A DNA stretch of 45,864 nt. It comes from Pseudomonas violetae. Its GTDB lineage: Bacteria > Pseudomonadota > Gammaproteobacteria > Pseudomonadales > Pseudomonadaceae. The notes under the pieces were generated by a model that was given only the letters and a program-made list of their open reading frames with translations, did not search any database and had not been told where the DNA came from. The DNA is taken from NCBI RefSeq assembly GCF_023072615.1, contig NZ_JAKNRW010000040.1:1-45864 (forward strand), given 5' to 3'. Below, one piece after another: positions 20,292 to 28,893 of the stretch. Each line of letters begins with the position of its first letter. The stretch's first letter is position 1. A program made the position numbers and the translations under genes.

Positions 20292-21204
20292 GAAATCTGG
20301 CCAATTAATTAATATTTATCTGACACAATTCCGATTCGCTATAACTCTCTCTTCCTTTGTCTTCACGCCACTTGTCTCTTATGCGGGAAGCCTTGAAAAC
20401 TTCAATAGCTCTGAGATCCATGTACTGCCGCATGAAACACAAGAAGATCTTCAATATTCATCTCTGCAAAAAGCTATCGATTTTTCCTATAACAATCTTT
20501 CACCGAATGTGACTTCAGTGAAATTTGTAATTCATCAAGGCACGTATGATGGACAATCTGCTGTTCTTCGTCCAAAACAAGGAGTTCACTATGAGATCAC
20601 ATCTGCATCAGGTAGCGATCCACTTCCTAGTTTCGACGGACATCAACAACAGTTAACATGGTTAAAAATTGTCTCCACAAATGGATCTGGCTCAACGGTC
20701 AGCATCAGTAAACTGAGAATAACTAACTATGTCACCGCTATATCTATTGAAGGAGATAGAGAAAATTTAGATAAATTCAATTCAGGAAACAAGATATCAG
20801 ATATGCGTTTTGAAAATATTGGCCAGAACTCTCCAGACGCCTCTCCTAGCACTGCTGTTATACGACTAGTAAATTCTCGTGCTAATGAGATTCTAAACAA
20901 TGTTTTCCTAAATATACGAAACGTTAAGGACTGCAACCTTCTCCACTCCATCTACTTAGCTCATCATTCAAGCGATAACTCAATAAAAAATAACAGCTTT
21001 GCAAATTTTTGCGGCTCTCCTATTCGAGTTCGTGATGACTCAAACAGAAACATCGCCAAACTTAATAGCTTCGTAAATATTCAAAATAAACGACTTATGG
21101 ATCAATGGTTTTGTGATAAAAACATCAGAGAAGACTGTACAAAAAAACAACCAGAACAAGACTCGCATTCAAATATTTTTAAGATGAACGAAATCTCCCC
21201 ATAA
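20266..21204 (+). CDS. Secreted protein with pectate-lyase-like right-handed beta-helix features
   Basis: About 312 residues. The N-terminus carries a basic stretch then a hydrophobic segment ending VSYAG (FRFAITLSSFVFTPLVSYAG), consistent with Sec export to the periplasm. The rest has Asn-rich parallel-beta-helix-like turns (ISDMRFENIG, RLVNSRANEILNNVFLNI, SSDNSIKNNSFANF, AKLNSFVNI), as in polysaccharide lyases and C5 epimerases. I cannot identify catalytic residues. The start is uncertain: ATG at 20266 or 20251, or an upstream TTG at 20215. All overlap the glycosyltransferase gene (26 bp with the chosen start). Its place inside the cluster suggests it acts on the polymer in the periplasm. 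This is inference. Confidence 0.65.
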   Translation: MNYIAACYKKSGQLINIYLTQFRFAITLSSFVFTPLVSYAGSLENFNSSEIHVLPHETQEDLQYSSLQKAIDFSYNNLSPNVTSVKFVIHQGTYDGQSAVLRPKQGVHYEITSASGSDPLPSFDGHQQQLTWLKIVSTNGSGSTVSISKLRITNYVTAISIEGDRENLDKFNSGNKISDMRFENIGQNSPDASPSTAVIRLVNSRANEILNNVFLNIRNVKDCNLLHSIYLAHHSSDNSIKNNSFANFCGSPIRVRDDSNRNIAKLNSFVNIQNKRLMDQWFCDKNIREDCTKKQPEQDSHSNIFKMNEISP

Positions 21205-21637
21205 GTTATATGTTATAGGAGGACGTTCATTACAATCGAAAAAAGCTACAGTGCCAAACGCAGAAAATAGCAAATGGCTTCAGATTTTGATCTATGGATT
21301 GGTGCTCCGTCAAAAGAACTGAGATGGCGAAAGGCACTAGCATTCCCAAAAAAACAAGACTGCTTGAGCAAAAAAGGACACCACCGTCACAATTACAACT
21401 CGATCGCCAATGACAGCGGTGAGTGTCTTCGCCCTTGTAAGCCCATCATCACAATCTGCAACGCAACAGCACCCTACCTACGGTATACTGCTGACCTCTA
21501 TACTTGGTGTGATAATGGAAAGCCCGCTCAGTAAAATGATTTGGGCGCACTCCACCGTAACTGCTGCCTATATATCACTCTGCTACTGACCGGGCCGAGT
21601 AAAACAAAGACTTACAAGCATTTGGATCAGTCTAATA
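21205..21637 (+). other. 433-bp stretch with no intact gene, possibly decayed coding sequence
   Basis: No ORF here is convincing. An 86-residue reading at 21274-21534 has no recognisable features. Two other pieces look like membrane-protein fragments in different frames: a GTG-started piece beginning VPNAENSKWLQILIYG near 21251, and 21410-21589, which contains YGILLTSILGVIME. They may be the frameshifted remnant of a membrane protein between the beta-helix gene and wzy, but this is a guess from hydrophobicity only. Confidence 0.35.
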
Positions 21638-22882
21638 ATGACTTACATCGTACTTTCCCTGTTATTTTTCAGTCTAGGCCTCCTCAGAGAGAAAGGGTTA
21701 TGGGCTTTTCTCGCTCTGCTCTCTTGCCTGCCGCTCTCCAATTCTTTTTCGCTATATTTCTACCAATATGGCCTTTTCTCATTTGATTTTTATTTTTTCG
21801 GAGCGCTCATCTCTATCGCTATTAAAAGCATAGCAAGTAACGGCAGTACGATGAAAGTACCTAAATGGGCAACGCTTTCATTCTTGATAATTATCGCATA
21901 CTCCGTCATCTCGGTTTTTTCCAGCACCCCTCTAGACGTTTATTTTTTGCGCGATTATAGACCCGCAATTTTCTCACTTGAGCTAATTGCTGCAACCCTT
22001 ATACTCAAGTCAAGAAACATAAAACTATCAAATGACAAAATTATTAAAATAGCAATTCTGGCCGGCGCAACAAACTTAATATGGCTAACACTTTCTATCG
22101 TCGGAGTAATATCATCAGATGATCAATATTACACCAACAACAACTTTAAATACTTTGATGCAAGCACTTATATTTCCACGCTATTTACAATTTATTTTTT
22201 CTCTCGACAGGGGACTGCAAAAAATACGAAAAATAAAATACATCTTAACCCCGCGCAGGCTCTCGCCATTACCGTCTCGCTACTCTCAGTCGTTTTATCC
22301 GGCTACAGAATCCTTGCTCTCGCAACAATTATTGCGGCTGCCCTCGCGGCTGCCAAGAGTCCTAAACGACTTGTCCAGATCTTAATAGTATTCGCCGCCG
22401 CCACATTGACATTTATATTTCTAGCTCAATATTTCGGCGCTGCACGAGTTACAGAAGGGCTAACTGTGGATGGACTACTTCAGCAATTTGCAATTCGCTA
22501 CGGACCTGCTTTGGACGTTATAAGCTCTTTTAAATCATATAATTATTTTTTCGGAAGTGGTTTCGGTACCGTTTTTGACATATCGTGGTTTGAGTACAGG
22601 GAATTAGACACAAAAAACAACTTTGTCGACAGTTCCTATATGACTTTTTTCGCCAAATACGGACTACTTGGGATGCTATACCTTGCTTCAGTCTCAATAT
22701 CTCTTGTATCTCTAGTGCCAAAACCCATCAGGCTTTCCCTTTTAGCATACTTATTGATTATATTTTTTACCTACGCGATATCCTATCAGTCAGCCTCTTT
22801 TGGAATTATAGTGGGCTGCATGATGGTTAGAATTCTTCAATCAAACTCAGACAATGCTGCCAAAAAATCACTAGGAGATTAA
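21638..22882 (+). CDS. wzy: Wzy-type O-antigen/capsule polymerase
   Basis: The 414-residue integral membrane protein has about 10-11 hydrophobic helices and a large periplasmic loop toward the C-terminus (YNYFFGSGFGTVFDISW... FVDSSYMTFFAKYGLLGML region, about 305-345). The GSGFGT and D-x-S-x(2)-F-x(3)-G-G-like features are typical of the O-antigen ligase/polymerase superfamily. It would join lipid-linked repeat units in the periplasm. The gene is strongly AT-rich. It is followed three bases later by the wecG-like gene. Family membership is supported by topology, loop motif and context rather than by overall similarity. Confidence 0.82.
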   Translation: MTYIVLSLLFFSLGLLREKGLWAFLALLSCLPLSNSFSLYFYQYGLFSFDFYFFGALISIAIKSIASNGSTMKVPKWATLSFLIIIAYSVISVFSSTPLDVYFLRDYRPAIFSLELIAATLILKSRNIKLSNDKIIKIAILAGATNLIWLTLSIVGVISSDDQYYTNNNFKYFDASTYISTLFTIYFFSRQGTAKNTKNKIHLNPAQALAITVSLLSVVLSGYRILALATIIAAALAAAKSPKRLVQILIVFAAATLTFIFLAQYFGAARVTEGLTVDGLLQQFAIRYGPALDVISSFKSYNYFFGSGFGTVFDISWFEYRELDTKNNFVDSSYMTFFAKYGLLGMLYLASVSISLVSLVPKPIRLSLLAYLLIIFFTYAISYQSASFGIIVGCMMVRILQSNSDNAAKKSLGD

Positions 22883-22884
22883 GC

Positions 22885-23613
22885 ATGCAAAGAATCGAAT
22901 TCTTGGGATGCCCCATGGATGTAGCATCCATGGACACCACAGTCGAGGCGATTCGTAGCAAGATCACGGACGGTCATTTCACCCAGCATGTAGTAGTGAA
23001 TGTCGCAAAGCTTGTAAACATGCGCGATGACGTTCAGCTAAGCGAATCAGTTCGCTCGTGCGATATTATCAATATCGATGGAATGGGTGTGGTGTTAGGC
23101 GCTCGTTTTCTTGGGCATACCGTTCACGAAAGAGTAGCGGGTGTCGACTTATTCCATGAACTGCTTCGAATGAGTTCTGTGAACCAGTTTTCGGTGTATT
23201 TGTTGGGTGGTACAGACGAAGTCGTTTCAATCGCTGCCAATAAAGTTAAAGAGCTTTATCCTGGGCTAAAAGTTGCCGGTTTTCATCATGGATATTTTTG
23301 GGACGACGAAGCAGTAGTGGTCGAAAAAGTTCGAGCGTCAGGCGCACAGTTATTGTTCGTCGCGATTACGTCACCTATGAAAGAGAACTTCATAAACCGC
23401 TGGCGCGACCAACTAGGCGTCTCTTTTGTCATGGGTGTCGGTGGGACATTCGATGTAGTTGCGGGTAAAGTCAAGCGCGCACCGAGATGGATGCAAACTT
23501 ATGGCCTTGAATGGCTTTTTCGGGTCATTCAGGAGCCTCGTCGAATGTGGCGTCGCTACCTGACTACCAATAGTAAATTTGCTTGGCTACTCATCAAAGA
23601 AAGGTTCAAATAA
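22885..23613 (+). CDS. wecG: WecG/TagA/CpsF family glycosyltransferase
   Basis: GT26-type transferase of 242 residues. The family signature is clear: VVNVAKLVNMRDD, IINIDGMGVV, ERVAGVDLFHELL, VYLLGGTDEVV, and MGVGGTFDVVAGKVKRAPRWMQTYGLEW split as MGVGGTFDVVAGKVKRAP and QTYGLEWLFR. E. coli WecG transfers ManNAcA from UDP-ManNAcA to a lipid-linked sugar, and wecB and wecC in this operon supply that donor, so the same role is likely here. The spacing of 2 bp from wzy indicates co-translation. GC content rises again in this gene compared with the upstream AT-rich block. Confidence 0.88.
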   Translation: MQRIEFLGCPMDVASMDTTVEAIRSKITDGHFTQHVVVNVAKLVNMRDDVQLSESVRSCDIINIDGMGVVLGARFLGHTVHERVAGVDLFHELLRMSSVNQFSVYLLGGTDEVVSIAANKVKELYPGLKVAGFHHGYFWDDEAVVVEKVRASGAQLLFVAITSPMKENFINRWRDQLGVSFVMGVGGTFDVVAGKVKRAPRWMQTYGLEWLFRVIQEPRRMWRRYLTTNSKFAWLLIKERFK

Positions 23614-23871
23614 AGCAGTAGCATCCGATATACTTATGTAGATGTTAACACCCGTAAGACGTTTTGGAGCTCGTACTCAAAAATGGATGCTAACTCAGCT
23701 TAAGAGGCTGCCGCCCAACCCAAACTCACAGGAATCAGGGATGGTTCGCCAGCACTGGAGCTAAGCATAAAAAAATGCGATTGCTCATGCCTAGCTTGCA
23801 ATTCAGATACTTACTGCAATATCCTTATCTCCAACAACCCTCAGGGATTCCCCCTTTCAAGGAGCACGATC

Positions 23872-24159
23872 ATGAAAAAGCTACTGGCCTTGGCCCTCAT
23901 CACCTCTGTAAGCCTGCCGTTGATGGCTGCTGACGCTGTTCCAGCAAAAGTCGCTGCGGCGCCTGACAAATCTGCACCTCTGAGCTTGTCGACACCTATC
24001 GCAGGTGGCGTAACAGTTGGGACTGGTCTGGCCATCGGCGCAGGCCTCGTCGCTGTAGGCGTTGCTGCCTCCAACAGTGGTGGTGGTGGCGGTAACGACG
24101 GCACCCCTGGCACTACTGGTACTACCGGCACCACCGGCACTACTGGTACCGCTCGGTAA
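23872..24159 (+). CDS. gfcA: GfcA/YjbE-like small exported Gly/Thr-rich protein
   Basis: The 95-residue protein has a signal peptide (MKKLLALALITSVSLPLMAAD), a hydrophobic Gly/Ala/Val segment at about 43-67 and a low-complexity tail NSGGGGGNDGTPGTTGTTG. It resembles E. coli YjbE and GfcA in size, layout and Thr-rich end, and it sits beside homologues of the rest of that operon. The role of GfcA is not established. AAGGAG lies seven bases before the ATG. A strong terminator follows 30 bp after the stop, so this gene may make an abundant separate transcript. Confidence 0.72.
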   Translation: MKKLLALALITSVSLPLMAADAVPAKVAAAPDKSAPLSLSTPIAGGVTVGTGLAIGAGLVAVGVAASNSGGGGGNDGTPGTTGTTGTTGTTGTAR

Positions 24160-24189
24160 CAGCGCTCCGCTTAAAGTTCGATACGCTAA

Positions 24190-24219
24190 CCTCCCAGCCT
24201 TGCTGGGAGGTTTTGTTTT
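24190..24219 (+). terminator. Intrinsic terminator between gfcA and wza
   Basis: CCTCCCAGC-ctt-GCTGGGAGG forms a perfect 9-bp GC-rich stem with a three-base loop, followed by TTTTGTTTT. It lies between two genes of one functional block, so readthrough or partial termination is expected. Confidence 0.85.
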
Positions 24220-24246
24220 GCCTATTCCCTTCGAGCAATTTCGACA

Positions 24247-25353
24247 ATGAATCGCGCGCTTCCCTTGGCCATGCTGGTCGGCCTGACCCTGCAAGGCTGC
24301 ATATTTTCCCCTGGTCAGCACATGGACACAGGTAATCTGGTACGCGAAGGCTCACCAGAAAGCAGCCGAATCGAACTGGTGCCAATTACACCTAAATTGG
24401 TTGCCATTGACGCTGCCTCCAATCACTCGAATGTAATTGCCCCTGAGTTGCTTAATTACCAATACGGTGAGTATCGGATTGGTGCTGGCGACCTGATCTA
24501 CATCACGGTCTGGGACCACCCGGAACTGACAGCGCCTTCAGGGCCACAACAACAAATTGAAGCGAACGGACGTCTGGTACGCCCAGATGGCTCGCTTTTC
24601 TATCCTTACGTTGGAACGATCGCGGCTGCCGGTAAAACCATCGAGGAGCTACGCTCGATTATTGCCTCTCGCTTAGCCAAGGTTGTCGCAGAGCCCCAGG
24701 TAGATGTGAGCATCTTGCGCTTTGTCAGCCAAAAGGTTGTTCTCTCTGGCGCCTTTGGCAAAACCGGTCAGTTACCTCTCACCAATACACCAATGAGTCT
24801 GCTGGACGCTGTTGGTCAAGGCTCGGTGCAGGTCGGGACGGCTGACATTTCTGGCCTCGTGCTCAAGCGCGATGGTCGTGAATATGTCATTGATCTTGAT
24901 GCGCTTAATCGAAAGAACTCCAACCTGCATAACATTTTTCTAAAAGACGGCGATCAACTGCACCTGCCGTACAACGACCAGAAAAAGGTCTATTTGTTGG
25001 GTGAAGTCACCGCTGCACGACCTCTTATTTTCAAAGGCACCAACATGAACCTAACCGACGCCCTCGGCAGTGTTGGCGGTTTGCGTCAGGAAACTTCGAG
25101 CGGCAAAGAGGTTTACGTAATCCGTGGCGTTGAAAATCTAGCGGACGAACCGGTCAAGGTTTTCCAGATCGATCTCAAATCGCCTTCAGCCTTCGCCTTG
25201 GCCCAGCACTTCAAATTGAAGCCGCAGGACGTGGTCTATGTCGGCCCCGCCGATGTCACTCGCTGGAACCGCTTCATCAGCCAGGTTTTCCCAACTGCCA
25301 ACCTGCTGCGTACCGGTGTAGCGATTCAAGATGACATGGGCAGCGACAACTAA
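24247..25353 (+). CDS. wza: Outer-membrane polysaccharide export lipoprotein Wza (GfcE-like)
   Basis: This octameric outer-membrane channel carries capsule or exopolysaccharide to the surface. The 368-residue protein has a lipoprotein signal with lipobox LQGC (Cys18). The PES/SLBB domains are recognisable: YRIGAGDLIYITVWDHPEL, RPDGSLFYPYVGTI, VLSGAFGKTGQLPL and YLLGEVTAARPL. The end RWNRFISQVFPT matches the amphipathic helix that forms the Wza outer-membrane barrel. It partners with Wzc (9447). It starts 27 bp after the terminator hairpin and leads the gfcBCD genes with short spacings. Confidence 0.95.
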   Translation: MNRALPLAMLVGLTLQGCIFSPGQHMDTGNLVREGSPESSRIELVPITPKLVAIDAASNHSNVIAPELLNYQYGEYRIGAGDLIYITVWDHPELTAPSGPQQQIEANGRLVRPDGSLFYPYVGTIAAAGKTIEELRSIIASRLAKVVAEPQVDVSILRFVSQKVVLSGAFGKTGQLPLTNTPMSLLDAVGQGSVQVGTADISGLVLKRDGREYVIDLDALNRKNSNLHNIFLKDGDQLHLPYNDQKKVYLLGEVTAARPLIFKGTNMNLTDALGSVGGLRQETSSGKEVYVIRGVENLADEPVKVFQIDLKSPSAFALAQHFKLKPQDVVYVGPADVTRWNRFISQVFPTANLLRTGVAIQDDMGSDN

Positions 25354-25367
25354 GAATTGGATGTCTT

Positions 25368-26027
25368 GTGAAATTTCTGCGACTGGCCACCCTATCGGTG
25401 GCCTCCTTGCTGGTGAGCGCCTGCAACCCGTTAATGACCGCTTCCATGGACACGCTCAAGGCCGCGTTTGAAGGCCCTGAACCCCTGGAACTCACCCGCC
25501 AACAGGTGGATGCAACTCCGTACTACCAGATAACCATCGCGGCACCTACGGGTGAAGCCGTTATGGCACTGGTGCGTCTACAAGATGGTGTTGGCTTCTG
25601 GATGGCGTCCACTCGCCAGATTCTGATGCTCGAAGACGGCCTGGCCATTCGCAGCGTTGGTTTCAACAACAACCTTGATGGCACTCGCTTTGAGGGTGAA
25701 TCGCCCTTCAAGGCCGGCTTGCACCGCGTTGTTGATGGCCTGCAAACGCGCCGCCAGGTGGACTTTGTCGACGGTTACCGGATGGGCGTGACGCTCACCA
25801 GCCGCTTTGAGAAAAAAGGCCTGGAAACGGTGCATATCCTCGATCACGACGTGGAGTTACTGCGCGTGGATGAGGAAATCGCAATGGAAGGCTTGGGCTT
25901 TACTGCGCGAAACCAGTATTGGGTCGACCCTGCCGACGGCTTCATCATGGCCAGCGTGCAGCACCTGACCCCCGAATTGCCCCTACGCATTGTTCAAGTG
26001 CGCCCGAATAAGCCGGTAGTGCAATGA
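25368..26027 (+). CDS. gfcB: YjbF/GfcB family lipoprotein
   Basis: The 219-residue exported lipoprotein has lipobox VSAC near residue 19. The body matches the YjbF/GfcB family in length and in context: it lies between wza and a gfcC homologue, the order found in group 4 capsule (gfc) and yjbEFGH loci. These proteins are needed for secretion or assembly of the polymer but have no known enzymatic activity. The start is a GTG at 25368, 14 bp after the wza stop. It overlaps the next gene by 4 bp (ATGA). Confidence 0.82.
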   Translation: MKFLRLATLSVASLLVSACNPLMTASMDTLKAAFEGPEPLELTRQQVDATPYYQITIAAPTGEAVMALVRLQDGVGFWMASTRQILMLEDGLAIRSVGFNNNLDGTRFEGESPFKAGLHRVVDGLQTRRQVDFVDGYRMGVTLTSRFEKKGLETVHILDHDVELLRVDEEIAMEGLGFTARNQYWVDPADGFIMASVQHLTPELPLRIVQVRPNKPVVQ

Positions 26028-26797
26028 TTGCTCGTTCCTCCTGGCTGCTTTGCTGCAGCCTGCTCATGACTTTTGCCGTAAATGCTGACTCGCTGGTCAC
26101 CGTGCAGGGCGATGCTGCCAAACCTGGGCGCTATTCGTTCCAGGAAGGGACCCGCTTGCATGACGTTCTGCTTCCAGCCCAGGTTAATCCGAAGGCGTAT
26201 CTGCTTGGCGCTGCGTGGTTGCATACGCCGTTACGCAATGCGCAGGAGCGATTGAAACTGGGCGTGCTCTTCGATCTTGCGACCGTTAAGAGCAATGCAC
26301 TGCAGGATGATGAGATCGAGTTGGCAGCGCTTGCAGAGCGCTTGATAGCCCAAGTACAAGCCATGCCGGTCACCGGCCGCCGGGTTGCTCAACTTGACCC
26401 GGTGCGGGTTGAACTGAACCGTGGGGACAATCCGTACCTGAGCAATGGTGATGTGCTGCTGTACCCTCCCCGTCCGAACACTGTGAAGGTGGTGGGTGCG
26501 GTAACTGGCGAATGCGATCTGGCTTACGAGCCTTTGCAGCCGGCAATCAGCTATCTGAAAAACTGCCCGCGTGATCTTGGTGCAGACAAAGATGTGCTTT
26601 TTGTTATCCAGCCGGATGGCCGCGTTTTCCAGGAAGGTATAGCGCTTTGGAATGAAACCAAATCTGTTCCGCCCGCACCCGGAGCGCGCATTTTCGTGCC
26701 CGTGCACAGCACCGCCAAGGGTGATCCAACACCAGACCTTAATACTGAACTGGCCGCTTTCATCGCCACCCAGCCACTGCTGGAGGTGAAGCCATGA
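26024..26797 (+). CDS. gfcC: GfcC/YjbG-like capsule biosynthesis periplasmic protein
   Basis: The 257-residue protein has a signal peptide (LLCCSLLMTFAVNADS) and then an SLBB-like domain VTVQGDAAKPGRYSFQEGTRL. A second such unit, VKVVGAVTGECDLAYEP, lies toward the C-terminus. E. coli GfcC is a periplasmic protein with tandem beta-grasp domains related to those of Wza and is thought to work with it in export. The gene overlaps both neighbours by 4 bp, a tight translational unit with gfcB and gfcD. Confidence 0.82.
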   Translation: MIARSSWLLCCSLLMTFAVNADSLVTVQGDAAKPGRYSFQEGTRLHDVLLPAQVNPKAYLLGAAWLHTPLRNAQERLKLGVLFDLATVKSNALQDDEIELAALAERLIAQVQAMPVTGRRVAQLDPVRVELNRGDNPYLSNGDVLLYPPRPNTVKVVGAVTGECDLAYEPLQPAISYLKNCPRDLGADKDVLFVIQPDGRVFQEGIALWNETKSVPPAPGARIFVPVHSTAKGDPTPDLNTELAAFIATQPLLEVKP

Positions 26798-28893
26798 AGT
26801 ATCACTTGATTCCATGCCTGTTGCTCGGCTGCAGCGCTTGGGCGGTGGCGGAGCCGCGCTACACACAGAGCGACTTTGGTGGTGTAGGTCTGCTGCAAAC
26901 GCCTACCGCGCGTATGGCGCCAGCGGGTGAACTGTCGTTGACCGCCAACCGTACTGATCCTTACAGCCGCTACAGCGTGTCCTTTCAGCCTTTTGAATGG
27001 TTGGAAGGTTCATTCCGTTACACCGCCATCAGTAACCGCAAATATGGCGCGGAAGCATTAAGTGGCGGCCAGAGTTTCAAGGATAAGGCGATTGACGCAA
27101 AAGTCCGCCTGATGGAAGAGACTCACTGGTTGCCTCAGGTGGCCCTGGGTGCGCGAGATATCGGCGGTACCGGCCTGTTCTCCAGCGAGTATTTCGTTGG
27201 CAACAAACGTATGGGCAATTTCGATCTCAGCTTAGGTCTGGCTTGGGGTTATATCGGTAATCGCGGCGACATGGACAACCCCTTGGGTTGGATTAACGAC
27301 AAGTACAACTCTCGGCCGGGTTCAACAGGCCTGGTGGATACTTCTGGTAGTTTCAACGCAAATGCGTACTTCCGAGGATCTCCGTCTTTCTTTGGCGGCG
27401 TTACCTATCAAACCCCTTGGGATCCTCTGTCCCTCAAAGTGGAGTACGAAGGTAACGACTACCAAAACGAACCGCTGAACAACAACCAGATCCAGGACTC
27501 CCCAATCAACCTAGGCTTCGTCTTCAAAGCCACCGATTCGGTAGACCTCCACGCAGCCTGGGAACGCGGCAACACCGCCATGTTCGGCATCACCTTGCAC
27601 ACCAACTTCGCCACCCGCAAGGCGCCGACCAAAAGCTTCGACCCAAAACCCGAACCTGTGCCGGACGTCAAACCGACCACCGCGCCAACGGACGTGCAAT
27701 GGGCCGGCGTCGCCAAGCGTCTGCAGAACAACGCGGGCTACACCGTTTCGAAAATCACCCAGCGTGACTCCGAGCTGATCGTCTACGGCGAACAGGGCCG
27801 CTACTTCCACACCCCGAAAGCCGTCGGCCGTGCTTCGCGCATCCTCGACAACAGCGTCAACGATCAGATCGACTGGTTCACCATGGTCGACACCCGTTAC
27901 AGCTTGCCGGTCGAGGAAGTCAGCCTGCCCCGGGATACGTTCCGCGAAGTGGTGCAAGAAGATCGCCCGCTCGAAGACCTGCGCCGGGTGACCGAGCAGA
28001 ACGTTCCGGTGCCGCATCAGGAAAAAACCCTGTACGCGAAAACGCCGGACAAGTTCACCTATGGCCTGGGCCTTGGGTACAAGCAGAACGTCGGTGGCCC
28101 TGACGGCTTCCTGTTGTATCAATTCAGTGCGGACCTGAGTGCCGAGTATCGATTCCAGCCTGATTTGTGGTGGAGCGGCATGCTGAGTGCAAACCTGGCG
28201 AACAACTTCGACAAGTTCAAGTACGACGCACCCAGCGGCCTGCCGCGAGTGCGTACCGACCTTCGTCAGTACATGACAACGTCGGAAGTGACGATGCCGA
28301 CCTTCCAGCTGAACAAGGTCAAACAGCTGGACGAAGACCTTTACGGCATGGTGTACGGCGGCTACCTGGAATCGATGTTCGCCGGCGTCGGCGGTGAAGC
28401 GCTGTACCGTCCGATGGGCGAGCGCTGGGCGGTTGGCGTGGATATGAACTGGGTCAAGCAGCGTGATTTTGATCAGGGCTTGGGGCTGCGTGATTACAGC
28501 ACCATCACCGGTAACGCTACGCTTTACTATCGGAGTTCTTTCCAGGACATTCTGGGCGCACTCAGCGTCGGGCGTTATTTGGCCAAAGACTACGGCGCTA
28601 CTTTGGACTTGTCCCGCGAGTTCAGCAACGGCGTGCGGTTCGGTGGCTGGGTGACCGTCACTAATGCCTCGAAAGAGGAATACGGTGAGGGTAGTTTCGG
28701 CAAGGGTATCTACTTCTCGATTCCGTTCGACGAATTGATGGCCAGTTCGACCACTCGCCGGGCTAGCCTTGCGTGGACTCCACTGACTCGAGACGGTGGC
28801 GCTTCCCTGGCTCGCAGCTACTCGCTGTACTCCCTGACCGAGCGTCGCAACATCGACCTGTTCCACAACAACTTCTACAAGGTCACCGAATGA
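26794..28893 (+). CDS. gfcD: YjbH/GfcD family outer-membrane lipoprotein-like beta-barrel protein
   Basis: The 699-residue protein has a signal peptide ending AVAEP and begins RYTQSDFGGVGLLQTPTARMAP, typical of the YjbH (DUF940) family. The second half, from about residue 400, is rich in alternating aromatic and polar strands ending in a C-terminal aromatic, in keeping with a barrel. A Pro-rich linker near 285-300 (KPEPVPDVKPTTAP) separates two parts. Family members are required for secretion of group 4 capsule and Yjb polysaccharide, perhaps as an outer-membrane channel for polymer or lipid. The signal lacks a clear lipobox at the cleavage site; the LLGCSAWA stretch is a possible alternative. 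Confidence 0.85.
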   Translation: MKYHLIPCLLLGCSAWAVAEPRYTQSDFGGVGLLQTPTARMAPAGELSLTANRTDPYSRYSVSFQPFEWLEGSFRYTAISNRKYGAEALSGGQSFKDKAIDAKVRLMEETHWLPQVALGARDIGGTGLFSSEYFVGNKRMGNFDLSLGLAWGYIGNRGDMDNPLGWINDKYNSRPGSTGLVDTSGSFNANAYFRGSPSFFGGVTYQTPWDPLSLKVEYEGNDYQNEPLNNNQIQDSPINLGFVFKATDSVDLHAAWERGNTAMFGITLHTNFATRKAPTKSFDPKPEPVPDVKPTTAPTDVQWAGVAKRLQNNAGYTVSKITQRDSELIVYGEQGRYFHTPKAVGRASRILDNSVNDQIDWFTMVDTRYSLPVEEVSLPRDTFREVVQEDRPLEDLRRVTEQNVPVPHQEKTLYAKTPDKFTYGLGLGYKQNVGGPDGFLLYQFSADLSAEYRFQPDLWWSGMLSANLANNFDKFKYDAPSGLPRVRTDLRQYMTTSEVTMPTFQLNKVKQLDEDLYGMVYGGYLESMFAGVGGEALYRPMGERWAVGVDMNWVKQRDFDQGLGLRDYSTITGNATLYYRSSFQDILGALSVGRYLAKDYGATLDLSREFSNGVRFGGWVTVTNASKEEYGEGSFGKGIYFSIPFDELMASSTTRRASLAWTPLTRDGGASLARSYSLYSLTERRNIDLFHNNFYKVTE

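Noticed and set aside
21274..21534. An 86-codon open frame
   Set aside because: Its mixed composition lacks membrane, signal or domain features and the frame disagrees with the hydrophobic fragments nearby. Not convincing as a gene.
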